A DNA stretch of 64,000 nt from positions 124,001 to 188,000 of the forward strand of contig OZ244839.1 of the NCBI GenBank assembly GCA_965220825.1, read 5' to 3'. The notes under the pieces were generated by a model, which was not told the DNA's origin, searched no databases, and saw only the letters and a program-made list of their open reading frames with translations. The number at the start of each line of letters is the position of its first letter. Positions within the stretch are counted from its first letter, which is position 1. The position numbers were made by a program, and so were the translations under genes. Positions 54,606-63,395 of the stretch are shown here, piece after piece. This DNA is from G965220825 sp965220825. Lineage in GTDB: Bacteria > Pseudomonadota > Alphaproteobacteria > UBA828.

Positions 54606-55706
54606 TCAGAAGGCGTATTGCCACCCGAGCATGGCGGACCAGTCGCCCTCGAGCTGCGGGCCGTTCAGCTTCTGGTAGATCGGCGTACCGAACTCGAACG
54701 CCAGCCGGTGTCCGCGCAGGTCGCCGCTCTGGGCGACCATGTTCACGCCAAACAGGAGGTCGAGACGCTTGCCGCCCTGGAACTTGGGATTCGCGGTCTG
54801 CACCGGCGCGCGGATCCGTCTGTCCATGCCATCGATGGAACCGAGGCTGCTGCCCTTGAGGCGCACGGAGGTGCTGAATGCGTCTTCCCACAGATAGCTT
54901 GCCCACGCCGTCACCTCATGCCGGTTGCCGAGCGTGTAGTCGGCATCGTTGTCGCCGATTCGCAACGTACCGAGATATTGCGCGCCCCAGCCCCAGCGGT
55001 CCATCCCGCCATAGTAGGTGATCCCCGGCAGGAAGTCGTAGGTGCCCGAGCCGAGTTGCATCGGGTAGGGCAGGGTAAGCGTCGGCCGCATTCCGGTGGG
55101 CGCCAGAACCCTGTCGGATTCGTCTATCGAACCGGTCGGAAAGCTCATGCCGACGTTCAGATGGAGGTTGCTTCCGGGGCTGTCCTCCAGGCTGACCAAG
55201 GCCACGAGCTTCGAATCGCCCATGCCGCTGGCCCGGGTCGTGAATTCGCCGCGTCGGGTGGTGCCCCTCATGCCCGCGAAGGTGATGTGGTCCATCTCTT
55301 TGGAAAGATGGGACGTCATGGCCATCAGGGTCACGGTGTCCGTAGGCGCGTACATGGCACCGAACATGTGCATGTCGGTCGTCATGCTGGTGGGCACCAC
55401 CCGCACCGTCGGGGGCGTGCCGTGGACATTGCGCACGGTCGTGACGATCCGTTCCGGGGTTACCGAATCCGTGCCGATTCGGTTGCCATCTCCCATGGAC
55501 ATCCGCATGAAACGGTAAGAGAGCATCCACTCGCCGGCGCCATGAACATGGTCGCCCATCACGCCGACCGGCGCGTGGCTGTCAGCGCGGATGCCACCGG
55601 AGCCTCCCGACACGGAGACATCGGGCGAATCCGCGTGGACGGTTCCGGTTGCCAGCATTGCAACCACTGCCAGAGTGCTGACGGTGAAATATCGTACCAG
55701 AAGCAT
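54606..55706 (-). CDS. predicted outer-membrane beta-barrel protein, metal-associated type
   Basis: 366 residues with a cleavable signal peptide (about 1-25, cut after VHA). The mature start holds a His/Met-rich stretch (GVMGDHVHGAGEWMLSYRFM, 48-67) and later Met-rich strands (DMHMFGAMYA, VTLMAM); the rest alternates strands as in porin-like barrels and ends with WQYAF, the aromatic terminus typical of outer-membrane proteins. I recall this kind of protein beside copper-handling genes; its own promoter has a CsoR-like operator. Function (metal export pore or sensor) is inferred. Confidence 0.82.
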   Translation of the reverse strand: MLLVRYFTVSTLAVVAMLATGTVHADSPDVSVSGGSGGIRADSHAPVGVMGDHVHGAGEWMLSYRFMRMSMGDGNRIGTDSVTPERIVTTVRNVHGTPPTVRVVPTSMTTDMHMFGAMYAPTDTVTLMAMTSHLSKEMDHITFAGMRGTTRRGEFTTRASGMGDSKLVALVSLEDSPGSNLHLNVGMSFPTGSIDESDRVLAPTGMRPTLTLPYPMQLGSGTYDFLPGITYYGGMDRWGWGAQYLGTLRIGDNDADYTLGNRHEVTAWASYLWEDAFSTSVRLKGSSLGSIDGMDRRIRAPVQTANPKFQGGKRLDLLFGVNMVAQSGDLRGHRLAFEFGTPIYQKLNGPQLEGDWSAMLGWQYAF

Positions 55707-55766
55707 GTGTTTCCCTTTCCGACTACAGCGCCTGCATTTCCAGAACGCTATCGAAACAAACAAACC

Positions 55767-55794
55767 ATAATACCCCCCCCTTGGGGGATTCCAA
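55767..55794 (-). promoter_or_regulatory. promoter with CsoR-like operator in the spacer
   Basis: On the minus strand TTGGAA (55794-55789) and TATTAT (55772-55767) form -35 and -10 boxes 16 bases apart. The whole spacer is a G/C-tract palindrome (plus strand C8-TT-G5 at 55773-55787), with AAT and ATT flanks, of the kind bound by CsoR/RcnR-family metal sensors. Bound repressor would block polymerase, so the barrel gene starting at 55706 is likely metal-induced. The 310-bp gap to the divergent motA-like gene holds nothing else I recognise. Confidence 0.6.
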
Positions 55795-56016
55795 ACTGTG
55801 CTCGATTTACACGGCACAGCGTGATGCAGCGCGGGGAAACCGGCGGCTGGATTCGGGCCGATCGGCGGGATCCGACGCGGACAAGCTGTTGTCGGGGTGA
55901 ATCCCTTGGACTAGTGTGGCTTGCGGCTTGCGCGGCGGGCTCCAGCCATGGCGGTCTGCGGCCTGTCGGCGGTCGTATCGGCTCCGCGCGAAGGCATCGG
56001 ACCTCATGGAAGCACA

Positions 56017-57147
56017 ATGACCCAGCTGCGCCCCTTCCTCATCCGCATGAGCGTGTTCCTGCTGTTCGTGATCGGAATCTGCGTGGCGCTCGTGGAGACG
56101 CTGGAGGATGCGTTTGCCGCGAACCCGGTGTTGAACGGGGTGATCCTCGGCGTTCTGGTGCTGGGTATCGTCTACAACTTCCGCCAGGTGCTCCTGCTCA
56201 AGCCCGATTCCGCCTGGCTCGCGGAGGCCCGGCGTACGGGCGCGGCAACCCGCAGGCCTCGCCTGCTCGCGCCGCTTGCCACCATGCTGTCGGACCGGCA
56301 CGGTCGCGTGACCCTTTCCGCCGTCGCGCTGCGCAGCCTGCTCGACGGCATCGGATCGCGGCTCGACGAATCGCGGGACCTCTCGCGTTACATGATCGGG
56401 CTGCTGATCTTCCTCGGCCTCCTCGGCACCTTTTGGGGTCTGCTTCAGACCGTGACGTCGGTGGGCGACGTGATCGGCGATCTTTCGGTCGCCAACCAGG
56501 ACATGATCGGCGTGTTCGACGACCTCAAGGGCGGTCTCGAGGCGCCGTTGGAGGGCATGGGGACGGCCTTCAGTTCGTCGCTGTTCGGCCTCGCCGGATC
56601 GCTCGTCCTGGGCTTCCTGGAACTTCAGGCGAGCCAGGCTCAGAACCGCTTCTACAACAATCTTGAAGACTGGCTCTCGTCCTATACGCGTCTCTCGGGC
56701 GGTGCTTTGGCGGGCGACGCGGACCAGACGGTGCCGGCCTATGTCAGCGCCCTCCTGGAGAAGACCGCCGACAGCCTGGACGATCTTCAGCGTACGCTCG
56801 CACGTGGGGAGGAGCAGCGCGCGACATCCGCCGCCAACGCGCTCTCGCTGACGGAGCAGCTTGCCACGCTGACCGACCATATGCGCTCCGAGCACACGAT
56901 GATGAACAAGCTGGCGGACAGCCAGATGGAGATGCGCGCGGTCCTTGAGCGGCTCGCCGCCAACGCGGCACGGCCGGGCGGCCTCGACGAATCCAGCCGC
57001 GCTCATCTGCGCAATCTCGACGTCTATGTCGCGCGGCTTTTGGAGGAGATGATCTCGGGGCGCGAGCAGGCGGTCTCCGAACTGCGCGGCGAGATCAAGG
57101 TGCTTGCCAGGACCATCGCAGCCGTCGCCGACAACGAGCGCCGCTAG
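56017..57147 (+). CDS. MotA/TolQ/ExbB-like proton-channel protein
   Basis: 376 residues. Two N-terminal membrane helices (about 10-29, 38-56) and two more around 128-200 frame a cytoplasmic part, followed by a soluble C-terminal helix bundle (about 240-370) unlike flagellar MotA. The RYMIGLLIFLGLLGTFWGLL segment and GMGTAFSSSLFGLAGSL are the MotA/TolQ channel helices. ATG 56017 fits a GGAAG site; an in-frame ATG at 55921 would add a weak tail. Its partner gene follows at 18 bp. Confidence 0.86.
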   Translation: MTQLRPFLIRMSVFLLFVIGICVALVETLEDAFAANPVLNGVILGVLVLGIVYNFRQVLLLKPDSAWLAEARRTGAATRRPRLLAPLATMLSDRHGRVTLSAVALRSLLDGIGSRLDESRDLSRYMIGLLIFLGLLGTFWGLLQTVTSVGDVIGDLSVANQDMIGVFDDLKGGLEAPLEGMGTAFSSSLFGLAGSLVLGFLELQASQAQNRFYNNLEDWLSSYTRLSGGALAGDADQTVPAYVSALLEKTADSLDDLQRTLARGEEQRATSAANALSLTEQLATLTDHMRSEHTMMNKLADSQMEMRAVLERLAANAARPGGLDESSRAHLRNLDVYVARLLEEMISGREQAVSELRGEIKVLARTIAAVADNERR

Positions 57148-57164
57148 GTGGGGAGAGACGACCG

Positions 57165-58595
57165 GTGTACGCCGCATCGCGGCTGAGGCGAAGGGGCTCG
57201 CGAGCCGACTACTGGCCGGGCTTCGTCGACCTTCTGTCGACCTTGCTCCTGGTCATGATCTTCCTGCTCGTCGTCTACATGCTGGCGCAGTATTTCCTGC
57301 AACGGACGGTCTCGGGCCAGACCGAGGCGCTGGAAGAGCTCTCGCTGCAGGTCGAGGAACTCGCTGACATGCTGTCCCTCGAACGCCGGGCGAACGCCGA
57401 CCTCCGGCTCAATATCGCGCAGCTTTCGGCCGAGCTTCAGACGTCGCTTTCTGCGCGCGACCGGCTCAGCAACGAACTTTCGCTTGCGCAGAGCGAACGG
57501 GATACGCTGAGGCTGCGTCTCGACGAAATGACCGCCGAAGCGCAGACGGCCTTCGCCGAGGCGGCGGAGGCGTCCCAGGCCCGGGCCGAGGCGCTGCTTG
57601 AAGCGGAGGTCGGCGAGGAGAGGATCACCGTCCTGCTCGCCGATCTGGAACGCCTCCGCCGCGACATCCTGGCATTGCAGGGGGTACGGGCGGAGCTCGA
57701 AGCCCGGGTCGGCAATCTGGTCGCGGCCCTCGACGAAAGCCGGGGCGAGACCGCCGCGGTGCAGGCGGATCTCTCGGCGCTCCGGGACACGGCGGCGGAG
57801 CTCGAGGAGCGGCTCTCCACCGAGGAGGAGCGCACGATGCTCGCCCAGCGCAGCCTGGAGGAGCGCGAGATCCGTCTGGCGGAAGTGCAGGCGCTCTATC
57901 TCGAATCCCAAAGTCTCCTGGCCGACGCCCGGACGGAACTCTCGGCGAATGTCGAGCTCACCGATCGGCAAAGTGCTCGGGTGGCGCTGCTCAACCGGCA
58001 GATCGCCGCGCTGCGCGAGCAGTTGGCGCGGATCGAGGCGGTGCTCGAAATATCGGAACGCAAGGCCGAGGAGCAGCAGGTCGTCATCCAGAATCTGGGC
58101 CAGCGCCTGAACGAAGCACTGGCCGCCAAGGTGGAGGAGCTCGCTTCGTACCGGTCCGAGTTCTTCGGCCGCTTGCGTGAGGTGCTCAGCGACCGGCGCG
58201 ACTTCACCATCATCGGCGACCGCTTCGTCTTCCAGTCCGAGGTGCTGTTCCAATCGGGCGCGGACGAACTCGAGGCGGAAGGCCGGGACCGGCTTGCGAC
58301 GTTCGCCGATGTCCTTCAGGAGGTGATGGCGCGCATTCCGGGCGATCTGCCGTGGATCCTCCAGGTGGACGGCCATACCGACCGCCAGCCGATCCAGACT
58401 CCGCGCTTCCCTTCGAATTGGGAGCTTTCGGCCGCGCGCGCGATTTCGGTGGTGAACTTCCTCATCGACCGCGGCATCCCCGCCCACCGTCTCAGCGCCA
58501 CGGGCTACGGCGAATTCCAGCCCATCGACGCCCGCGACGACGAGATCGCCTACCGCCGCAACCGCCGTATCGAACTGAAGCTGACTCAGCGCTGA
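57165..58595 (+). CDS. MotB-like OmpA-domain protein with long coiled coil
   Basis: 476 residues. One N-terminal membrane helix with the plug-and-ion aspartate D22 (DYWPGFVDLLSTLLLVMI), a very long coiled coil (about 50-340), then an OmpA/MotB peptidoglycan-binding domain (about 350-476, VDGHTD 401-406, LSATGYGEFQPI). The design is that of a stator or tethering protein, but the coil is several times longer than in MotB. GTG 57165 is the only start. Works with the MotA-like partner; no flagellar genes are near. Confidence 0.88.
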   Translation: MYAASRLRRRGSRADYWPGFVDLLSTLLLVMIFLLVVYMLAQYFLQRTVSGQTEALEELSLQVEELADMLSLERRANADLRLNIAQLSAELQTSLSARDRLSNELSLAQSERDTLRLRLDEMTAEAQTAFAEAAEASQARAEALLEAEVGEERITVLLADLERLRRDILALQGVRAELEARVGNLVAALDESRGETAAVQADLSALRDTAAELEERLSTEEERTMLAQRSLEEREIRLAEVQALYLESQSLLADARTELSANVELTDRQSARVALLNRQIAALREQLARIEAVLEISERKAEEQQVVIQNLGQRLNEALAAKVEELASYRSEFFGRLREVLSDRRDFTIIGDRFVFQSEVLFQSGADELEAEGRDRLATFADVLQEVMARIPGDLPWILQVDGHTDRQPIQTPRFPSNWELSAARAISVVNFLIDRGIPAHRLSATGYGEFQPIDARDDEIAYRRNRRIELKLTQR

Positions 58596-58599
58596 CGCG

Positions 58600-58617
58600 G
58601 GCGGCTTGTTCGCCGCC
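58600..58617. terminator. hairpin between converging genes
   Basis: Stem GGCGGC / GCCGCC with loop TTGTTC, just after the MotB-like stop and before the ABC exporter stop; a possible shared transcript end without a T-run. The inner 16 bases recur exactly at 22065-22080. Confidence 0.35.
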
Positions 58618-58637
58618 GAGGAAAGAGTGGGGGCTCC

Positions 58638-60437
58638 TCAGCAGCCGTCGAACTGGAGGGCGGCGAGGCGGGCGTAGAGGCCGCCTTCGGCGAGCAGGGA
58701 GCGGTGGGTGCCTTCCGCCACCACCCGGCCCCCGTCCATCACCACGATGCGGGACGCCTTCTGGACGGTGGCAAGGCGATGGGCGATCACGATGGTGGTG
58801 CGGTCCGCCATGAGGCGTTCAAGCGCCTCCTGCACCATGCGCTCGCTCTCGGCGTCCAACGCACTCGTCGCTTCGTCGAGAAGCAGGACGGGCGGATTCC
58901 GCAGGACGGCGCGGGCGAGCGCGATGCGCTGCTTCTGGCCGCCGGAGAGCCGTGCTCCCTTCTCGCCCAAAAAGGTCTCGTAGCCCTCCGGCAAAGCATC
59001 GGTGAAAGCCGCCGCGCCCGCCGCTTCCGCCGCGCGGCGGACAGCATCGTCATCCGCCTCGGGATGGCCGAAGCGGATGTTCTCTCGCACATTGTCGGCG
59101 AAGATGGTGGGCTCCTGGGGTACCAGGCCGAAGCAGCCGCGCACAGCCGGGAGCGCGGCTTCGCGGATATCCACCCCGTCGATCGTGATATGTCCCGAAT
59201 CCGGGTCGTAAAAACGCAGCAACAGCGCGAAGACGGTGGACTTCCCCGCGCCCGAAGGGCCCACCAGGGCGACGGTCTCGCCCGGCTCGACCGCGAGCGA
59301 AAAGTCGCGGAGCGCCGCGTCTTGCGGCCGGGAAGGGTAGCAGAAGGTCACCCGTTCCATGCGGACCGCGCCGCGTCGGGGTTCCGGCAATGGGGTGGCG
59401 GTGCGTTCGTTCTCGGCGATCGCCGGCTCGCGGCGCAAGAGGTCGGCCAACCGTTCGGCGGCGCCCGCCGCATGCTGAAGATCGCCATAGACCTCGCTGA
59501 GCGAGCCCACCGCGCCCGCCACCACCACCGCATAGAACATGAAGGCCGTGAGCGCGCCGCCGGTCATGCCGCCGTCGAGAACGTCATAGCCCGCGATCCA
59601 GAGGATCAGACCGATACCTGCGAAGACCAGCGCGATGACGACCGCCGTGAGTGCGGCGCGCGCGCGTACCCGGCGGAGTGCCGTGCGGAACGCCGCCTCG
59701 ACATGGCCGGCGAAGCGTTCGCCGCTGCGCCGCTCGTGCCCGAAGGCCTGGACCGTCTCGATCCCGCCGAGAATCTCCTCCAGATGGCCGCCCACATCGC
59801 CCACCCTGTCCTGGCTCTGCCGCGAGAAGCGCCTGACGCGCCGGCCCAGCAGGACGATGGGCGCCACGACGATCGGTACCAGCAGCACCACGAAGCCGGT
59901 GAGCTTGGGGCTGGTCACCAGCAGCATGGCGCAGCCGCCGATCAGCAGCAGCAGGTTGCGTAGCGCAGAGGACGCCTGGCCGCCGATCACGGTTTGCAGC
60001 AGGGTGGTATCCGCCGTGATGCGGGAGAGCAGTTCGCCCGTCTTGTTGGTCTCGAAGAACGCCGGGCTCAACCGCACCAGCCGCTCGAACACCGCGCGCC
60101 GGATATCGGCGACCACGCGCTCGCCGAGCCAGGAGACCAGATAGAAGCGGGCGAACGTACCGGCGGCGAGCAGTGCCACCATCGCCGCCATGTAGATCAG
60201 GGCCTCGTGGAGTCGTTCGACCTCCTGGCCGCCCAGGCCGTCGTCGATCAGGATGCGCAGGCCCTGTCCCAGGGCGAGGACCGCCGCCGTGCTGGCGCAA
60301 AGCGCGGCCAGTGCGCCTGCCATCGTTCCCCGGTAGGGTCGGAGGAAGCGGGCGAGCCCGCCTATCCTGCCGAGATCGCGGGTCCGGGGAAGCGCGGCCC
60401 GATCGCGCCGCGCCGCGCCCGGCCCGAACACGCTCAT
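58638..60437 (-). CDS. ABC transporter, fused permease and ATPase (MsbA-like)
   Basis: 599-residue half-transporter that exports lipid- or drug-like substrates as a homodimer. Six membrane helices within about 35-310, then the ATPase: Walker A GPSGAGKS (393-400), signature LSGGQKQRIALARA (498-511) and Walker B VLLLDEAT (517-524). The TNKTGELLSRITADTTLLQ coupling region is typical of the MsbA/LmrA group. Substrate unknown. Divergent from the importer; the 363-bp gap 60438-60800 has only a candidate promoter. Confidence 0.94.
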   Translation of the reverse strand: MSVFGPGAARRDRAALPRTRDLGRIGGLARFLRPYRGTMAGALAALCASTAAVLALGQGLRILIDDGLGGQEVERLHEALIYMAAMVALLAAGTFARFYLVSWLGERVVADIRRAVFERLVRLSPAFFETNKTGELLSRITADTTLLQTVIGGQASSALRNLLLLIGGCAMLLVTSPKLTGFVVLLVPIVVAPIVLLGRRVRRFSRQSQDRVGDVGGHLEEILGGIETVQAFGHERRSGERFAGHVEAAFRTALRRVRARAALTAVVIALVFAGIGLILWIAGYDVLDGGMTGGALTAFMFYAVVVAGAVGSLSEVYGDLQHAAGAAERLADLLRREPAIAENERTATPLPEPRRGAVRMERVTFCYPSRPQDAALRDFSLAVEPGETVALVGPSGAGKSTVFALLLRFYDPDSGHITIDGVDIREAALPAVRGCFGLVPQEPTIFADNVRENIRFGHPEADDDAVRRAAEAAGAAAFTDALPEGYETFLGEKGARLSGGQKQRIALARAVLRNPPVLLLDEATSALDAESERMVQEALERLMADRTTIVIAHRLATVQKASRIVVMDGGRVVAEGTHRSLLAEGGLYARLAALQFDGC

Positions 60438-60673
60438 GCCGGCGCCCCGTCCGGCGTTCGGGGATCGGCGCTCATGGGCTTCCGCGGACTCATGGTGGAA
60501 CCTGTCGTCGCTCCACGAGACGACGGAGCGCGGATCGCCGCCTTCCCCTCCCGCGGAGCGTCGAGCATATATCAGCGCCGCGCCGCCTCAACAAGCGGAC
60601 CGGGGGAGGCCCCTGCGCCCGCCTGCGCACTGCAAGGGAAGGCGTGAGGGACCTTCCAGACCGCTCTATGGTA

Positions 60674-60699
60674 TTGACACCGGTCTGCTGGAGTATAGT
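60674..60699 (+). promoter_or_regulatory. candidate promoter of the ABC importer operon
   Basis: A perfect -35 TTGACA (60674-60679) is followed by TATAGT (60694-60699), but the 14-base spacing is short for sigma-70. It is the best site in the gap and lies about 100 bp before the binding-protein gene; an activator may compensate. Confidence 0.35.
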
Positions 60700-60800
60700 T
60701 TCGCCGGAATACAAAAGGCTTCCTCTGGCGTGGCGCGCCGCCTGCGCCCGCCTTCCGGCCGCACCCGCGTACGAACCGCAACTCTCGAGGAGTGAGCAGC

Positions 60801-62330
60801 ATGTTCTCTATGCCAAAGAAGGCCCTCTACAAGCCGATCAGCCGGCGCAAGTTCCTGGAACTCGGCGGCGGTGTCGCGACCGTGCTCGGCGCGGGCTCGG
60901 TGGCGGTCGGGATGAACTCCGTGATCACGCGCCGCCCGGTCTACGCCTCGTCCTCGGACGATGCGAAATGGCGCCAATACGAGGGCTCGAAGCTGGTCTT
61001 CATGTCGGAGAACACGCCGCCCTCCTTCGCCATCCGCGACAACATCCAGGCCTTCTACGACCTGACCGGAATCGAGGTGGAGATTCTCACCGACGGCCTG
61101 CCGACGGTGCAGCAGAAGGTCGGTATCGACCTCCGGAGCGGGCAGGGCGACTATCAGCTCAACTATGTGCAGGACAAGCCCATCGGCTCGCCCTTCGCCG
61201 ACTTCTACGCCGACCTCAACCAGTTCACGATGGACGACACGCTGCCGCTGGACCCGCAGGGCTACGGCTCCGACGTCTGGTTCGAGAACTATCTCGATGC
61301 TTGCGGCGTCTATTACGAGCGCGGCCCGATCCGCGCCTTCCCCTACGACTGCGCGGTTTCCTGCACGTTCTACCGGCAGGACCTTTTCGAGCAGCTCACC
61401 AAGGATTTCGAGGCCGACTACGGCTACCGCCTCGAGTTCACCGACGAGACGACCTACAAGAACATGGTCGATATCGCCGCGTTCTTCCGCAAGATGCACG
61501 ACCGCGACGCTTCGATCCCCTATGGCTACGCGCAGCATCACGGCTCGTTCGGCTGGACGACCCAGCTCGACATCCAGCGCCACATGTATGCGCAGAACCA
61601 GTGGCTGGACTTCGCCGTCGACGACACGCTGGGCTCCAAGAACCCCGGCCCCACCAATTGGGGCGATGCACAGTCGGTCCAGGCGATGGAGGGCTACAAG
61701 ATGCTCGCCGACGCCTCCCACCCCGACAACCTCACCAACGGGACGCTGGAGTTGAACACGGTCTACGCCGCCGGCGGCGTCGCCATGCAGATCCAGTATC
61801 ACGAGTTCGCCGCCTCGGTGGAGGATCCCGAGCAGTCCGTCGCCGCCGGCGGCAGGACGGCCTATGCCATGGGCCCCAAGGGCGAGCCCTCGTGGAACGT
61901 GGACGGCAGCGCCAATGTGGTGAACGCCACCAACTGCGGCATCGGCGGTATCGGCATCAATGGCGGTGCCCCCATGGACCTGCAGAGGGCCGCCTTCATC
62001 TTCGCGAGCTGGGCGTGCAGCCACGAGACCCAGCTCATGGTCCTCCGCGGCGTCGGCGGTACGCCGACGCGGCGGTCCGTGCTCGAGGTCCCGGAGGTGA
62101 AGGAAGCCCGCAACCGGCCCACCAACATGCCGAACGCGCTGACCTTCGAGGCGGTCTACGACAAGGGCATCCGCTCGCCCAACATGGTGCTGGGTCCGAA
62201 GCTTCCCAAGTCGAACGAGTATCACGAGATCGTCCGGGTCGGCACCCAGCAGTGCATCTCGGGCGAACTTTCGGCCCAGGAGGCGTGCGAATCCATCCGG
62301 GACGAGTTGAACGCCATCCACGACATCTAG
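60801..62330 (+). CDS. ABC transporter extracellular solute-binding protein (Tat-exported)
   Basis: Periplasmic binding protein of 509 residues, cluster of sugar-type (family 1) proteins. The N-terminus has a twin-arginine signal SRRKFLELGGG (14-24), so it is exported folded. Start: ATG 60801, 8 bases after GAGGAG (60787-60792), preferred to GTG 60792. Ligand not predictable; the MalF/MalG-type permeases downstream suggest a sugar, polyol or glycerol-phosphate. No ATPase gene is in the window and may follow to the right. Confidence 0.9.
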   Translation: MFSMPKKALYKPISRRKFLELGGGVATVLGAGSVAVGMNSVITRRPVYASSSDDAKWRQYEGSKLVFMSENTPPSFAIRDNIQAFYDLTGIEVEILTDGLPTVQQKVGIDLRSGQGDYQLNYVQDKPIGSPFADFYADLNQFTMDDTLPLDPQGYGSDVWFENYLDACGVYYERGPIRAFPYDCAVSCTFYRQDLFEQLTKDFEADYGYRLEFTDETTYKNMVDIAAFFRKMHDRDASIPYGYAQHHGSFGWTTQLDIQRHMYAQNQWLDFAVDDTLGSKNPGPTNWGDAQSVQAMEGYKMLADASHPDNLTNGTLELNTVYAAGGVAMQIQYHEFAASVEDPEQSVAAGGRTAYAMGPKGEPSWNVDGSANVVNATNCGIGGIGINGGAPMDLQRAAFIFASWACSHETQLMVLRGVGGTPTRRSVLEVPEVKEARNRPTNMPNALTFEAVYDKGIRSPNMVLGPKLPKSNEYHEIVRVGTQQCISGELSAQEACESIRDELNAIHDI

Positions 62331-62340
62331 GAACGGCGTT

Positions 62341-62371
62341 GCGTGCCCGCGGCCGGCGGCCGCGGGCACGC
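62341..62371 (+). other. intercistronic hairpin in the importer operon
   Basis: Perfect 14-bp inverted repeat (62341-62354 with 62358-62371) around a 3-base loop, 11 bp after the binding-protein stop, followed by a second smaller stem at about 62375-62393. No T-run follows. Such hairpins between binding-protein and permease genes usually protect the upstream mRNA and give a high binding-protein to permease ratio. Confidence 0.6.
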
Positions 62372-62407
62372 CCGAGCCGCCCGCCCGGGGCGGCGTGAGT
62401 GAGGCAC

Positions 62408-63391
62408 ATGGCGGTCGACACCATCGCGGAGAGGGGCGTCGCGGACGAGTTCGCGCGCGGCGTTCGCAAGATCGACTATCTGCCGGAGAGCTTCAACCGG
62501 CGCCCTCCGCGCTATTATCTTCTGTGGCTGATGCTGCCGGCTATCCTTCTGCTGGCGGCGATATCGCTCTATCCCTTCGGCTGGCTCATCTACATGACCC
62601 TGCACGAGGTGCAGCTCGCGCCGGGCAAGCCGGACGTCTGGAACGGCATCGACAATTTCACGCGGCTTGCCGGCGACAAGAAGTTCGCGAGCGGCTGGGT
62701 CACCCTCTTCAAATACAGCGCGCTCTGCCTCACCATCGAGATCGGGCTCGGCGTTCTGGTGGCGGTGATCCTCAATAACAGCCGGCTCGAAAAGCTCCTG
62801 GTCACCATCTTCCTCATGCCCATGATGATGGCGCCGGTGATCGCGGGCTTCCTCTACATGTTCCTCTATAACGGGACGTTCGGCTGGTACTTCTGGCTGC
62901 TCCAGAGTCTCGGGCTGCTGGAGGGCGGCTCGATCCTCGGCAACAAGTTCTGGGCCATGTTCGCGGTCGTCGCCACCGATGTCTGGCAGTGGACGCCGCT
63001 GATCGCCCTGATCACCCTCGCGGGCCTCAAGCGCGTGCCGCAGGACCAGCTCGAGGCGCATATGGTGGACGGCGCGGGCCCGGTGCGGAACTTCTTCAGC
63101 GTGGCGCTCCCCAACCTCTACCCCTTCCTCCTGATCGCCATCCTGCTCCGCTTCATGGACAATTTCCGCTTTATCGACACCATCCTGATCATGACCGGCG
63201 GGGGGCCCGCCAACGCCACCAAGATATTGCCCACCTATCTCTTCGACGTGTCCTTCAAGTTTTTCGAACTCGGGCGCGGCGCGGCCATCGCGTTCACCCT
63301 GCTGCTGCTGACCATTCTGCTGGGCTTCGTCCTCACCAAGGTGTTCGAGGATCCGACCCGCAAGCTGAAGACCGGCTCGGACGAGGTGTAG
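62408..63391 (+). CDS. ABC transporter permease, MalF/UgpA type
   Basis: Inner-membrane permease of 327 residues with six predicted helices. The EAA loop region EAHMVDGAGPVRNFFSVALP meets the transport ATPase. A soluble N-terminus of about 35 residues precedes the first helix. ATG 62408 is chosen over GTG 62399. Co-transcribed with the second permease, 5 bp away. Confidence 0.93.
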   Translation: MAVDTIAERGVADEFARGVRKIDYLPESFNRRPPRYYLLWLMLPAILLLAAISLYPFGWLIYMTLHEVQLAPGKPDVWNGIDNFTRLAGDKKFASGWVTLFKYSALCLTIEIGLGVLVAVILNNSRLEKLLVTIFLMPMMMAPVIAGFLYMFLYNGTFGWYFWLLQSLGLLEGGSILGNKFWAMFAVVATDVWQWTPLIALITLAGLKRVPQDQLEAHMVDGAGPVRNFFSVALPNLYPFLLIAILLRFMDNFRFIDTILIMTGGGPANATKILPTYLFDVSFKFFELGRGAAIAFTLLLLTILLGFVLTKVFEDPTRKLKTGSDEV

Positions 63392-63395
63392 CGCC

